A stretch of DNA of 64,000 bases from Manihot esculenta (GCF_001659605.2 NC_035175.2:30165705-30229704), one strand, 5' to 3'. Shown: positions 47,984 through 61,326, numbered from the stretch's first letter. Translations and numbers: made by a program. The notes: generated by a model not told the origin, from the sequence alone.

Positions 47984-50293
47984 TGTAATACCCGGCTAGA
48001 CTCCGGTATCGGAATTTCTACCGTCCGGTGCAATCTCGGATGTCGGAAACCTCTAGAAGGGTAAAATCATGTTTTTATAAAAATGTTTTAAGGTATTTTA
48101 TGGTTTTAAGCAAGAAAGAAATTAAGTTTTGAATGAAAATAGTCTTGAGAGGAAGACTCAGGTTCGGCCGCCGAACCTCAAGTTCGGCCGCCGAACATAC
48201 ATGCGCTTCAAGAGCGCTTTAGGCCCCCGAATGCATAAGTGAGGGAAGTCCAGGTTCGGCCGCCGAACCTTAAGTTCGGCCGTCGAACATGGCATGCATG
48301 CAGAGGCACGTTAGGCCCCCGAAAGTGGCCTGGCCAGCCACCTATAAAGGGGTCCTTTGTCCGAAACGGGCGAGCTTTTCTCCCCATTTTCGGCCAAGGT
48401 GAGCTCTCTGCCGTCCCTCATCGATTTTGAGCTTCTTCCTTCGAATCTTCATGATTTTCTTATGAGTTTTCACTTGATTTGAAGATATTTGAGCAAAAGA
48501 GCAAGTTTTGAAGCTTGGAGACCAAAGAGGTGATTTCTCCCCATCTCCAAGCTAGGATCGTTTTTCCTCTCGATCTTCAAGAGGTAAGCTTAGATCCAAC
48601 CTTCCTTGTATGTTTTAAACAAGTTTTATGAAGATCTATGGGGTAGAAATGAATGTGTAGGTTTATGTTGAGTTTAAGGGTTTATGTTGAGTTATTGTGC
48701 AATGTGAGTTTAAGATAGTTTGAAGCCCTTAGGAGCTTGTATGCTTGAGTTTGCATGTTGTAGAATAGGTAAATGCATGTTGAATGAGTTGGGAAGCTTT
48801 TGTGTATGAGTTGAGGCTGAGTTCTACCTTTGGAAGAACTCAGGTTCGGCAGCCGAAGGGACTTTCGGTCGCCGAACTTGCCTGTGGAGGCCAGCCTTTG
48901 GCTGCCGAACCCTGCCTCCGAAAGTGGACTTTCGGCTCTGGAAGGGAGTTTCGGCTGCCGAAGGTGCCGCCGAACATGCATGAGTTTCGTCTCTGGAGGG
49001 GACCTTCGACCGCCGAAAGTGCCGCCGAAGGTGCATGACTTTCGGCTCTGGAGGGCCTTTCGGCCGCCGAACCTGCCGTCGAAAGTGCCCTGTGCAGCCC
49101 TCCTTTGCACATTTTCTATGATTGTTTTGAGGTGTTTTAGGGGGATTTTGGGGAGTATTTTAGAGTCATGTTCTTGTATGTTTGGTCCCTCATTTGAGTC
49201 CACCTATGTAGGTTCGGACCCGAGGAACCGAGGACCCCAGCAGTGAGTCAGCTGCTCTAGTGTTTGGTCTGAGCTAGCCAGAGGTGAGTGGAATAACTCC
49301 TTATGTTTTAAAGTAAATAATGAATATTTTAGCATGATTCACGCATCATGGATAGCATGTGATATGTTAGGGTGTTTGCATTAGTATTCATGAATATGTT
49401 GCATTGCATATTATGTTGTTGATGTGGATGAATGTTGAGTGATCCATTAGCCCTCGTATGTTATGTCATGATATGATGATGGTACGGTATGGAAGTCCAG
49501 CAAGACTCATTCTACATCCCTGGCACTATGTAAGAGAAAGTCCAGGAAGACCCATTCTACGTCCCTAGCATCTTGGAATGTTATGTTATGTTATGTTATA
49601 TAAGAGAAAGATCAGGACCCATTCTACGTTCTGGCACTAATGGAAATGTAGAGGGCTATTGGTGACAAATTCATCCTTGATGTGATTTATTGTGATGTGA
49701 TGCATTTCATGAAAGCATGAACTTTTAATATAATGTTTTATTATTCTGCTCACTGGGCTCTAGTAGCTCACCCCACTCCCTTAATTCCCCAGGTTTGCAG
49801 GTACGGGATAGACCAGGAGGTCAGCTAGAGTAAAGTTATGGTCATGTAATAGCTAGTGGTGGACATGATAAATGTTGAAATGTAATGTTTAGTACAGTCA
49901 TGTAATGAATAGTATTAATAAGTTATGTAATGTAATGATGTTATTGAGGATAGAATTGTGCTTGACCCTAGTATGTTATTAATCCCTTTGAGTACATGAT
50001 TTTAATGATACTTATGTAAACCAAACTTAATACATGTTATGTCACCCCATTGGAGCATTGATGAGGACTCCAAGGAGGGGTTAATGTTTATGATTATGTT
50101 TTTGAATAGTGCATGCACAGGTTGAGTTTGGTGAATGAATGAAAAGAAAAGTTCAAAATTTTTACGTATGTGTTGATCATGTATGGGATTAAACAGGTGT
50201 ACAGGTTGTATGTTAGGCTTGCTACGGGTCCCGGCGGCCTTATGCCGATCTGGATCCTAGCGCCGGTAGCGGTCCGGATTCCGAGTCGTTACA
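47984..50293 (+). repeat. Element B 3' LTR
   Basis: 2310 bp, TG...CA, uninterrupted. It has 13-mer palindromes near 48165-48280 and 48840-49080, a TATAAA at 48343-48348, CCAGG-type repeats near 49490-49640, and the conserved end block. Confidence 0.95.
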
Positions 50294-50830
50294 TGGGGGA
50301 TCTTTCGTAAGCCAGAGGAAAGCTTTTTGGGAGGTATGCAAGTGATAAATCTATATTTGAATATCATAGTAAACTGTGTAAAGTTTTGGATTAAATCTAA
50401 ACTTAGGTGTTGATACCTTTTCTAAGCTAAACCCGTGAGTATTGATGAAAACACTAGGCATAATACAAAATCTTTGACATCCTAAAACTGCATAGTTGTC
50501 CTAAAAATGGCCAGATGAATTTTAGTGTTTGTCGTTCCATTATACTTGTCTAATCTGGGCAGCTTGAACTTGGTGAGAAAGGTTTTCGCTAATATTTCTT
50601 CCGAAAGAGGTGAGACACCATCTAAACTGAAATCCTTTTCTTATTCTTTTTGGTATCTTTGTACTGCCCGTACTAGCTTCCAGTTCACTCCTTTTGGAGC
50701 CTTGTCTGATTTATCTTCAAATTCAAACCTTACTTTATGTTGCAATTTGGTCGCTTCTATTTGAGCCTTTAAGGCTTCTACAGAGGCTTCATCCCTTCTT
50801 TCAGGGTCCATTTTAGACACCTCTTTCCGA
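50294..50830 (-). pseudogene. Tat/Retand-like gag, N-terminal part
   Basis: Minus-strand reading gives EEILAKTFLTKFKLPRLDKY, NGTTNTKIHLAIFRTTMQF and a following L-T-G block, the start of a Tat-type capsid. It is colinear with 22892-23555 once element B and one TGGGG copy are removed. Stops are present. Confidence 0.65.
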
Positions 50831-51076
50831 GATTTATACTACCCAAAAGTAGCCTGCAACCTTTGGATATACTAGAGTATCTGCTTGTTGTTTAAATTAT
50901 TAAGGTCTGCTTCGTTGATCACTAGGGGCATGTTTTCACAATTATCTTAGGTAGAAAAAATGATGACTCCCTCGTTGGTAGCAATATTGACAGCAGTTAT
51001 AGGACTTCTGATCATTTTGGATGAGGAAAGATGATAGAAAACCGATCGTGATCCAAAAGGGGTTTAATGGATTTTT

Positions 51077-51660
51077 CGACAACGGAACCAAATGATGTTG
51101 CTGAGGCTAGATTGATAACTTGGTCAGAATGAAACTGTGTTGTGATTGGTTGACAACCTACAAGAGAGGAAACATGAGTCGGCAGTGGGTGCCCATGATA
51201 GCCACTTTGGTGCTCAAGTCAGTATCTTGAATAATAGAGAGAATACAATAGGCGACTCAAGGCTTGAGTAGTATTAGAGATAGCGTACCTTTGCCTCTAT
51301 GATCATTCTCCTTTTATACTATAAGAATATGTAGATAAATATAATATTTCTTGATAATCCGGCGATGATGTGGCTGGCTACTCGATAAGGGACATCGCCA
51401 ACTAATATGTCGGTGATCCCGTGATTATAGACGAAATGAGAATATATTGGACTGTGTTTGATAACGCTAACTTTATGCCCAGACTCGTCCTATTAGGGGA
51501 GGGTGAGTGTTGATGATAAATGGGGTGTTATAGTGTCCGAGTCTCCCTTTTCTCGAGCGGGACTGAGTTTTCCACTTATCAGATCCTTACCACGTAACTT
51601 TGTTTTGTAGTGACAACTCATAACTTATTTTGGATGGATGTCACGTAACATTATTATCTA
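51077..51660 (-). repeat. Primer binding site and 5' LTR region of the Tat-like element (approximate)
   Basis: On the minus strand, TGGTTCCGTTGTCG (about 51077-51090) resembles the TGGCGCCGTTG primer binding site of Tat elements, and the bases before it (CATCATT) fit an LTR end. The sequence to the right (AATACAATAGGCGACTCAAGG and onward) is plausibly the LTR, but its outer edge is not resolved. A short direct repeat ATGTATGTTAGTTCGCA occurs at about 51673-51710. Confidence 0.4.
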
Positions 51661-52390
51661 TTGAGAAGATGTTGATGTATGTTAGTTCGCAATGTATGTT
51701 AGTTCGCAATGTATGTCGATACTTGAGTAATTTTTATTCATATTCTTTATTATCATTTTGTGTTTAACGGTTAATTTAATATTTATTTTATACTAAATAC
51801 TTCTAATTTAAATTATTGTATGAATAATTAACCGCTAATGTTAACTATTGAAATAGCTAATAAAGCCCACATAGTTGAAAAAAAAAAAAAAATTTCAAAG
51901 CGGTGCTCAATATGAATGGAGCGTAAACAAGCTGAATTAAGTTTGTATTTAATTCTCTTATTAAACTTTAAGTTTCTCTCGTTTATTAATTAAATTTATG
52001 AATTATTCAATTTTAAACTTTTCATCAAACTTAATTAGTTAAATTATAAAAAAAAATTATTTATATTATTTAAAATTATTTAATTTTAGAGCCAGAAATT
52101 CATAAAAATAAATTGATAACATTATTACATAAAAGAAAATTTATATATTTTATTTTTATTTTTATTTTTATTTTTATTTTATAGTTATATTATTTATAAT
52201 TTAAGCTACAATTATATAATAATATTAATATAGAAATGAGTTTATAAATAAGTTAGTTTAGAATCATTTTATAAATTTACATCAACTTAAGAGACAAAAC
52301 TTATTAAATAAATAAAGTGAATTAAACTTTTATTAATTAAGACTCAAATAACTTAAAATTACTCAATTAAGTAGTTTAAGAAAATTATTT
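51661..52390. other. AT-rich spacer between the Tat-like LTR and element D
   Basis: Very AT-rich sequence with an (ATTTTT)n run near 52150-52182. No gene or bounded repeat is seen. Confidence 0.6.
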
Positions 52391-54209
52391 CACTTGCTTT
52401 GAAGATATTTGAACAAAAAGAGCAAGTTTTGAAATTTGGAGACCAAAGAGTTGATTTCTCCCTATCTCCGAGTTAGGATCGTCTTTCCTCTCGATCTTCA
52501 AGAGGTAAGCTTAGATCCAACCTTCCTTGTATGTTTTAAACAAGTTTTACGAAGATCTATGGGGTAGAAATGCATGTTTAGTTTATTTTAAGTTTATGGG
52601 TTTTTATGTTGAGTTTTGAGCAATGTATGTTGGATATGCATGTTTGATGTGTTGTAGTTGGGGTTTAAGATAGTTTGAAGCCTCTAGGAGCTTATATGCT
52701 TGAGTATGCATGTTGTAGAATAGGAAAATGCATGATTGAATGAGTTAGGAGGCATTTATGCATGTGAAAGGCTGGGTTTTACTACTTTGGAAGGACCCAG
52801 GTTCGGCAGCCGAAGGCCCTTTCGGCCGCTGAACCTGCCTGTGGAGGCCAACTTTTAGCTGCCGAATCCTGCCCCCGAAAGTGGACTTTCGGCTCTAGAA
52901 GGGACTTTCGGCTCTAGAAGGGACTTTCGGCCGCCGAAGGTGCCGCCGAACATGCATGAGTTTCGTCTCTGGAGGGAACCTTCGGCCGCCGAAGGTGCAT
53001 GACTTTCGGCTCTGGAGGGACTTTCGGCCGCCGAACCTGCCGCCGAAAGTGCCCTGTTCAGCCCTCATTTGCATGATTTCTATGATTGTTTTAAGGTGTT
53101 TTAGGGAGTTTTTGGGAGTATTTTAGAGTCATGTTCATGGATGTTTGGTCCCTCATTTGAGTCCACCTGTGTAGGTTCGGACCCGAGGAACCGCGGACCT
53201 CAGCAGTGAGATAGCTGCCCTAGAGTCATTGGAGCTAGCCTAAGGTGAGTGGAATAACTCTTTATGCTTTAAAGTAAATAAATCAGTTCTAGCATGATTC
53301 ACGTATCATGAATGCCATGAGATATACTAGGGTACTTGCATTAGAATTCATGAATATGTTGCATTGCATAATATGATGATGATGTGGATGGGTGTTGGAT
53401 GATCCTTTAGTCCTCGTATGATATGATGTGATATGATATGGTATGGTATGGTATGGAAGTCCAGGTCGAGGCCCATTCTACGCCCCTGGCATTATAGGAA
53501 TGTTATGTCATGTATGTTATGCTAAGAGAAAGACTAGGTCGAGGCCCATTCTACGCCCCTGGCACTATTGGGTATGTTGAGGACTATTGGTGACAAAACC
53601 ATCCTTGATGTGATTTGTCTGTGATGTGATGCATTCCATTGTAGCGTATGATTTAAATGTTTTATTATTCTGCTCACTAGGCTCTAGTAGCTCACCCCGC
53701 TCCCTTAACCCCAGGTTTGCAGGTACGGGATAGACCAGGAGGTCAAGAAGAGTAAAGTCATGGTCATGTAATAGCTAGTGGTGGACATGATAAATACTGA
53801 AATGTAATGAATAGTATTAGTTAGTTATGAAGTGTAATGATGATATTGAGGATTATAGTTGTGCTTGACCCTAGATTGTATGTTAATCCCTTTGTTTACA
53901 TGATCTTTCAAATGTAATGGTTTAATGATGTTTTAAGTAAGCCAAACTCACTATATGTTATGTTACCCCATTGGAGTATTTGATGAGGACTCCAGTGTGG
54001 GGTTGATGATTATGATTATGATTTGTGCATGCACAGGTTGAGTTTGGTGATTGGATGAAAAGAAAAGTTTTAAATTTTTATGTAATTGTTGATCATGTAT
54101 GGGATTAAACAGGTATACAGGATGAATATTTGGCTTGCTACGGGTCCCGGTGGCCTGAAGCCGATCTGGATCTTAGCGCCGGTAGCGATCCGGTTTTCGG
54201 GTCGTTACA
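52391..54209 (+). repeat. Element D 5' LTR, first ~490 bp missing
   Basis: The homology begins at CACTTG, corresponding to about 48473 of the B 3' LTR, and ends GGGTCGTTACA. A 21-bp unit containing GACTTTCGGCTCTAGAAGG is duplicated near 52884-52926. The TATA box is lost with the missing part. Confidence 0.9.
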
Positions 54210-54212
54210 GAT

Positions 54213-54225
54213 TGGTATCAGAGCC
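54213..54225 (+). other. Element D primer binding site (tRNA-iMet)
   Basis: TGGTATCAGAGCC, three bases after the LTR end. Confidence 0.92.
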
Positions 54226-54480
54226 CTAGATTCATATGGTCGGACCTAGAGTTTCGGGCTCATAGATGTTCTAGAAGGTCAAGCACAATAGGAAAAATCA
54301 TGTCCACTAGGATAGGGTGTAGAGTCCTGTCTTGAATGATGATGTGAAATGCCATGATTATATGCATGTGCATTAATGATATGCTATGTATGTGAAGTAT
54401 GTGATGCGGGTTCATGTGTTTGCACATGAACCATTTGATGCTAATGTTTATGTGATGTGTGCTGTTTTTCAGTAAACAGG

Positions 54481-57400
54481 ATGAGAGGAACTCGTCGATC
54501 TGCACGATTGACTGGAGTACCACCGGAGGATGAGGGCATGAGTGCCCGTTCCCCTGCATTGCCAAGGGCAATGTCTAGCAGGTCTAGCAGGGAAAGAGCA
54601 GTGAGAGACCCTAGAAGGTCTTTGGATATGAACAGAAGCAGATCAGTAAGGGGAACAGTTCACGGAGGAATGTCAAAGGATGTGGGGGATGATATGGATG
54701 TAGATCAGAGGAGGGATGGCAGTCTTGAAGTGAGTATGTCGGAAGAGGGTATGGGAGAGTCCCAAGGAGGCACTCAGGCCTCGGGATTTGTTCAGCCACC
54801 CCAGTACCCACCCTTTTCTCAAAATCCCGGGTATTCAATGGGAGGTACATCGGATTACCCCAGCTTTAACCCTTACCACTCCCACATGCCATACCCACCT
54901 TTCTACCCACCATACCCACAGTACCCTATGTACCCACCCCCGTCCTTCTACCCAGGTACAGCAAACCCTACCCCAGGGGATGCTGCACCTCCTCCACCAC
55001 CAGCAGCACAGAAACCGAAATGCCTAAACCTAGCTCATCTGGAGGGAGCAAGGTCAAGATGACCAACTACATGAAATTGGATGCTCCCCAGTATGAAACC
55101 GGTGATGACCCGTTTGTGTATCTTGAGAGGGTCAGAATGATTACAGATGAGATAGGAGCTGATGACAGTAGAGCCATTCAGATGGCCGGGTTCACACTAA
55201 AATGCAAGAAGGCCCGTGAGTGGTTCAAGAACTATATGAACCCGAGATTGGACACCCTATATTGGGAGGAGTTTGCAAATGAGTTTGCAGGATGGGCTTT
55301 CCCTGACAGTTCGAGGGAGTTGAAGATGATTGAATTTGAGCAGTTAAGGCAGTCAGATGAGATGAGTGTAGATGAGTATATAGACAGGTTCTTGGAGCTG
55401 TTGCCGTTTGCTGGGCAAAATCTGGATACAGATCAGAAGAAGTCAAGGAGGTATATCATGAGGCTCCATTCCAGGTATTCCTCCTTGATTCAGTCAGCAG
55501 AGAGGGAGAGTTTCCATGCCATTATGGATATGGCTCGAAGGATGGAGGCTAGTGCAATCATCGAAGGTAAAGTTAAGCAGTTAGTAGTATAGCCTTTTGG
55601 TTCCAAGACCCCAGGTGGGGGAAAGTTAGACCCATCTTCTCTGAGTGCAGTAGCTTCAGGCAGTAAAAAGTGGGGTAAGGCCAAGTCTAAGAAGAACAAG
55701 TTCTGGAGCAAGATCAAGTCAGTTCTGGGATTGGGAAGTGGCTCGAGCTCAGGTGCAGATAATGCAGTATGTAGGAAGTGTGGGAAGCCGCACAAGGGTG
55801 TATGTCTGGTTGGGACGACAGCCTGCTTCAGATGTGGGCAGGAAGGACACACGGCTCGAGAGTGTCCTAGAGCAGCTTTTATGGCACAGTCTCAGCAGAC
55901 AGCTTCTGGTAGTGTGGCTCAGCCAGCAGCTCCAGTCGCGACTCAGGCTAGTGGCAGAGGCAGAGGGAGATGGGCAGCCTCTTCTTCAGCAGGTTTCAGA
56001 GGTGAAGGTCCATCAGCCCCAGCACGGATCTTCACAATGACACAGCAGGAGGCAAACGCATCGAACACCATGGTGGCAGGTAATCTCATCATTGGTTGCT
56101 CAGATGTTTATGCCTTAATGGACCCTGGTGCATCTCATTCTTTCATTGCTCCTAGGGCCGTCGAGAGGTTGGGATTGATGGCCTCTGGGTTAGAGTGTCC
56201 CCTATGGGTCAGTGGACCCAAGTGTGACCCATCAGTGGCAGAGTCAGTCTGCCAGTGTAGTCCAGTCTTTGTGGAGGGAAGATGCGTTTCTGCCGACCTT
56301 GTGGTTCTAGATTTGACAGATTTTGACGTCATTCTAGGGATGGATTGGCTATCTACCCATGGTGCTACCTTGGACTGCAGAGACAAGGTAGTCAAGTTCA
56401 GATGTCAGGATGGGTCAGAGGTTGTCTTCAGAGGAGACAGGGGGAGTACACCTAGAGGTTTGATATCAGCCCTACAGGCTCGTAGGCTACTCAGGAGGGG
56501 TTGTTAGGGTTTTCTAGCTCATGTGAGAGAGCTGGATAGTCATGTTAGAGAGCCCGCCTCAGTGCCCGTGGTCAGTGAGTTCTTAGACATTTTTCCAGAT
56601 GAGCTGCCAGGTCTATCGCCTGCTAGGAAGATAGAGTTCGAAATTGAGTTGATGCCTGGAACTAGACTGATCTCTATCCCTCCCTACAGGATGGCACCAG
56701 TAGAATTGAAAGAGCTTAAGGAGCAGTTAGAAGAGTTGGTAGATAGAGGCTTCATCCGACCGAGTACCTCACCTTGGGGTGCTCCAGTGCTATTTGTGAA
56801 AAAGAAGGATGGATCTCTCAGACTTTGTATCGACTGCAGGCAGTTGAACAAGGTCACTACCAAGAATAAGTACCCGTTGCCAAGGATCGACGATCTATTC
56901 GACCAGCTAGCAGGAGCAGGTTGTTTCTCCAAAATAGATCTGAGATCGGGGTATCATCAGCTGAGGATAAGAGAAGAGGACGTGCCGAAGACGGCATTCA
57001 GGACCAGATATGGGCACTATGAGTTCCTTGTGATGCCGTTCGGGTTAACCAACGCCCCTGCAACATTTATGGATCTCATGAACAGAGTATTTAGCCAATA
57101 CCTGGATCACTTTGTTATTGTCTTCATAGATGGTATCTTAGTGTATTCCAGGAATGCAGAGGAGCATGCCCATCATCTGAGGTTAGTTCTGCAGACCTTG
57201 AGGGAACATGGCTTGTATGCCAAGTTCTCCAAGTGTGAGTTCTGGCTGAGGAGCATTTCATTCTTGGGGCACGTTGTGTCAGAAAATGGAATCGAGGTAG
57301 ACCTCAAGAAAGTGGAAGCTGTAGCAAACTGGCCTAGACCCACTACAGTGACAGAGATCAAGAGCTTCTTGGGTTTAGCAGGTTACTACAGGAGGTTTGT

Positions 57401-58626
57401 CCAGGACATCTCTAAGATTGCAGCTCCCATGACCAGATTGACTAAGAAGAACCAAAGGTTTGTATGGACCGACCAGTGTGAAGAGAGCCTTGAAGAACTA
57501 AAGAAAAGGTTGACTTCAGCACCAGTGTTAGCTCTGCCAACTAGTAATGAAGACTTCACGATTTTCTGTGATGCGTCCTGTGTGGGACTGGGTTGTGTGC
57601 TAATGCAGAATGAAAGGGTGATTGCTTATGCTTTTAGACAGCTGAAGAAGCACGAGTTGAATTACCCTACACATGACCTAGAAATGGCAGCGGTGATCTT
57701 TGCGCTCAAGATGTGGAGGCACTACCTTTATGGGGTAAAATGTGAGATCTTCACGGATCATAAAAGCCTGCAGTACATCCTGAGTCAGAGAGAGCTGAAT
57801 TTGAGGCAGAGAAGATGGGTAGAACTGCTTGGTAACTATGATTGCAAGATTCAGTACCATCCGGGTAAGGCGAATGTTGTGGCAGACGCCTTAAGCCGGA
57901 AATCACTTGGCAGTTTGTCCCATATTTCAGCAGAGAGGAGGCCAGTAGTGAGGGAGTTCTTCGAGCTCATCAATGAAGGTCTACAGTTGGAGTTGTCTGG
58001 TACAGGTGCTTTGATAGCCCAGATGAGAGTGGCACCCATGTTTCTGGAGCAGGTGGCTCAGAAACAGCACGAGGACCCAGAGTTAGTGAAGATTGCCAGG
58101 ACTGCTCAGTCAGGCAAGAACGAAGAGTTCAGGTTTGACAACAAGGGGATCCTCCACTATGGGAATAGATTGTGTGTACCAGATGATGTGGGACTGAAGG
58201 GAGACATTATGAGAGAGGCTCATAATGCCAGATACAGTGTTCACCCTGGAGCCACCAAAATGTATCAAAATCTGAAGAGAGTGTATTGGTGGCCAGCTAT
58301 GAAGAGACAAGTGGCACAGTTTGTGTCAACTTGCGAAATATGTCAGAGGGTAAAACTGGAACATCAGAAGCTGGCTGGAATGCTTAACCCACTACCTATT
58401 CCAGAGTGGAAATTGGAGAACATAACTATGGACTTCGTGGTGGGGTTACCGGCAGCGTCCAACAGATTAGACTCCATATGGGTGATTGTAGACAGACTAA
58501 CCAAATCTGCTCACTTCATTCCTGTCAGGAGTAACTACTCTGTGGACAAGTTGGTACAGGTGTATGTTGATGAGGTTGTCAGGTTGCATGGGGTTCCTGT
58601 TTCAATAGTGTCTGATAGAGGGCTCC
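54481..58626 (+). pseudogene. Element D gag-pol pseudogene, cut in integrase
   Basis: Gag starts at 54481 ([19 protein letters not shown]) as in A and B. Defects: a frameshift near 55005-55020, after the Pro-rich region; TAG at 55590-55592 where others have Gln; and TAG at 56505-56507 after RRGC, again in place of Gln. Knuckles [12 protein letters not shown] and CFRCGQEGHTARECP, protease [12 protein letters not shown] ([17 protein letters not shown]) and RNase H are readable. The RT catalytic box is changed to FIDGILVYS, losing the second Asp, and RNase H has [10 protein letters not shown]. Integrase ends just after IVSDRG, where the frame enters LTR sequence and stops at 58631. Confidence 0.93.
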
Positions 58627-58937
58627 TGTAACGACCCGGAAATCGGACCGCTACCGGCGCGAGGATCCAGGTCGGCTTAAGGCCGCCGGAACCCGTAGCA
58701 AGCCTGACATAAAACCTGTAAACCCGTTTAATCCCATACATGATCAAGAATATACATAAAAATTAAAACTTTTCTTTCATACATTCTCTCATACACCAAA
58801 CTCAACCTGTGCATGCACTGAACATAAACATAACTATAAACATTGACCCCTCTTTGGGATCTCATCAATGCCCCAATGGGTAACATAACATGTGTTGAGT
58901 TGGTTTACATCTACATCATAAAACATCTGATATCATG
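58627..58937 (-). repeat. LTR end fragment (B-type) inserted in integrase of element D
   Basis: On the minus strand this is the last 311 bp of a Tekay LTR, ending CGTTACA at 58627. It contains TGGGATTAAACGGG and the conserved end block with GCGCCGGTAGCGG. Five bases before it read GCTCC. It is interrupted at 58938 by element F, and the rest should lie beyond the window. Confidence 0.8.
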
Positions 58938-61289
58938 TGTAACGACCCGAAAACCGGTACCCCTCAGTAACGGTCTGAACCATCACTGGCACTAGGATCC
59001 AGATCGGCTTAAGGCCGCCGGGACCCGTAGTTAGCCAACTATACTTGCTGTGTACCTGATAAATCCCATACATGATACAAAACGACTCAACAATCCTGGA
59101 AAACTCTGTAGGCTTAACTACTGCTACTCAGATATGTCAATCTGAAATGGCCCTCAGGGCCTATCCCAGGGACTACCATCTGCTGTGGCTCAAGGGATTG
59201 AAACCCTTTTTAATCTGTAACACATCCCACTGGTATCTCCTCCAAGCCATGCATTAAGCCTAACTCACACATTTCTCATCAAGAAACGTAAAACAGGATT
59301 CATGTACAAGGGATTAATCATACATCACACTGTAGCAATGACACTAGGGAAAGCATAAGTCTATCCCGTATATGACAGTACATCTCTATACATTACATTA
59401 CAACTAATCTTTTAATTACATCATGTCCACTATGCTATTACAAACATACATTCATGCATAACTTTCCTCTGTACTCTTGCTGACTTTGACTTCCCATAGC
59501 TATCTCAGAACCTGCAAAACTGGGGTTAAGGGAGTGGGATGAGCTCTAGAGCCCAGTGAGGAGGAACAATAAAAACAGTTCATTCATTACATGCTCTCAT
59601 GAAATGCATCACATCACAAACATATCATCTCAAGGATGAATTTGTCACCAATAACCCTCAACTACATGTTATAATAATGCCAACTGTGCCAAGGAGACTA
59701 TGTCATCCCCTGGTCTACACTTATCTCTCTGATATCATAACATGACCAACTGTGCCAAGGAGACGAGGTCTCACCTGGTCTACACTTAACTCTGATTTGA
59801 CAGCTCAGCTGTCTCACTCATAGTACCAGGAGCGACCTGGACTATCCAGGGGCGACCTGGTATGGCTATCTCATGCCATAACTCTGTATCTGCTCTCTGT
59901 CAAGGGCTAAGGATCATCCAACATTCATCCACAGGAACAACAACATATGCAATGCATCATATTCGTGAATTCTAATGCAACACAACCTAATACATAACAT
60001 GGCAGTTTATGATGCATGGATCATGCTAGAATCGTGTCATTTCTCAAAATAAAATATTCAGTTTAGTTCCACTCACCTGTAGCCTCTGCTTGGCTACCTC
60101 TGGGCTACCTCAGAGTACTACTGCTACACTCTTCGATTCCTCGAGTCCAATCCTACAATGGAGGACGCAAATGAGGCACCAAACAAACTCTATACAACTG
60201 ATAAAACAACGTCCCAAAACCCCTCTAGAACACCTCGAAACATGCATGCAAAACAAGCAAAGGAAGGCTGGACAGAACACTTTCGGCGGCAGGTTCGGCG
60301 GCCGAATGTCCTCTCCAGAGCCGAAACTCAAGTACCTTCGGCGGCACCTTCGGCGGCCGAACCCTCCAAACAGAGCCGAACCTCCAAAACACTCGGGGCA
60401 AGCTGTGGCAATCAAAGCCACCATGCAAGGGGTTCGGCGGCCGAATGCACCTTCGGCTGCCGAACCTGAGTTCATCAAGAACTCAGCTTCAAGCTTCAAC
60501 TAGCCTCCCAACTCTTTCCATACTCCCCAAATCGTGCATTCAACCTCTCAAACTATGCATATACTCATGTACATGCTACAAGGGGTCCATAACTAACTTA
60601 AAACCCCAACAAAACAAGACACATAACACATAATCATGCATAAACCATGAAAACACTAAAACGAACCTATATAAGCAACTCTACCCTTATCCTCTGTAAA
60701 AGCTGTTATAAACCATTAAAACAAGTTCAAAGCTTCCCTTACCTTTGGACAACAGAAGCTAAACAATCTGAACTCAAAGCTATGCACCAACACCTTTTCT
60801 TCTTCACTAACCCACCAAAGCTCTCCCTTTTTTCTCAAAAACGTTCAAAACACTTTACCACCCTCAAACCTGTGCATGGGTGATTAAAACTTTGCAGATG
60901 AGTCATAGGAGACGTGGCTTAACCTCTGGGAATGATGTGGAGGCAACACCTGTCCAAAACAGTGCCTGAGGAGTGCCCTTTCGTTAGCTGGCCAACTCAG
61001 CTTCGGCTGCCGAATCGCAGGCAAAACCATGCAATCTTCGGGGGCCGAACTTGAGTTTCGGGGGCCGAACATTGGGCACTTTCGGCGGCCGAACTTACCT
61101 TCGGCGGCCGAACCTGGCCTTTGTCCCCTAAGCCTTTTCTTTTCAAAACTCAATCCTATTCTATTCAAAACCTTAAAACACGTGAAAATATTTTAGAAAA
61201 CGTTCTCTTACCCTTCCAGACACCTCTGACATCCTCGAATTCCACCGGACGGTAGGAATTCCGATGTCTGAATCTAGCCGGGTATTACA
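58938..61289 (-). repeat. Element F 3' LTR
   Basis: 2352 bp on the minus strand from TGTAATACCCGGCTAG (61289) to GTCGTTACA (58938). 13-mers in the TTCGGCGGCCGAA orientation (plus strand) occur near 60294, 60348, 60430, 61080 and 61100. Confidence 0.9.
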
Positions 61290-61326
61290 TTCTTCCCCCC
61301 TTTAAGAACATTCGTCCTCGAATGTT
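61290..61326 (-). promoter_or_regulatory. Element F polypurine tract and adjacent hairpin
   Basis: On the minus strand the purine tract (61302-61290) abuts the LTR. AACATTCG and CGAATGTT (61307-61326) form an 8-bp stem with loop AGGA. Confidence 0.75.

Larger units (their letters stand above)
23556..50293 (+). mobile_element. Element B: Tekay-type chromovirus, host of elements A and C
   Basis: Outer ends are TGTAATACCCGG (23556) and CGTTACA (50293), flanked by a perfect 5-bp duplication TGGGG (23551-23555 and 50294-50298). The 5' LTR is split by element A, and gag is broken by element C. The 3' LTR is 47984-50293. Without the insertions B would be near 9.5-10 kb. The two LTRs differ at many sites, including an 18-bp local change near 48670, so B is clearly older than A. 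B itself sits in a minus-strand Tat-like gag. Confidence 0.93.
52391..58626 (+). mobile_element. Element D: truncated Tekay-type chromovirus
   Basis: It comprises a 5'-truncated 5' LTR, PBS, gag-pol pseudogene, and a sharp end in integrase at 58626, where a minus-strand LTR end begins. The gag and LTR are closest by eye to element B. Its 3' LTR is not seen in the window. Confidence 0.9.

Noticed and set aside
50525..50764. Plus-strand open frame in the Tat region
   Set aside because: It is the antisense shadow of the minus-strand Tat gag, which has recognisable capsid motifs.
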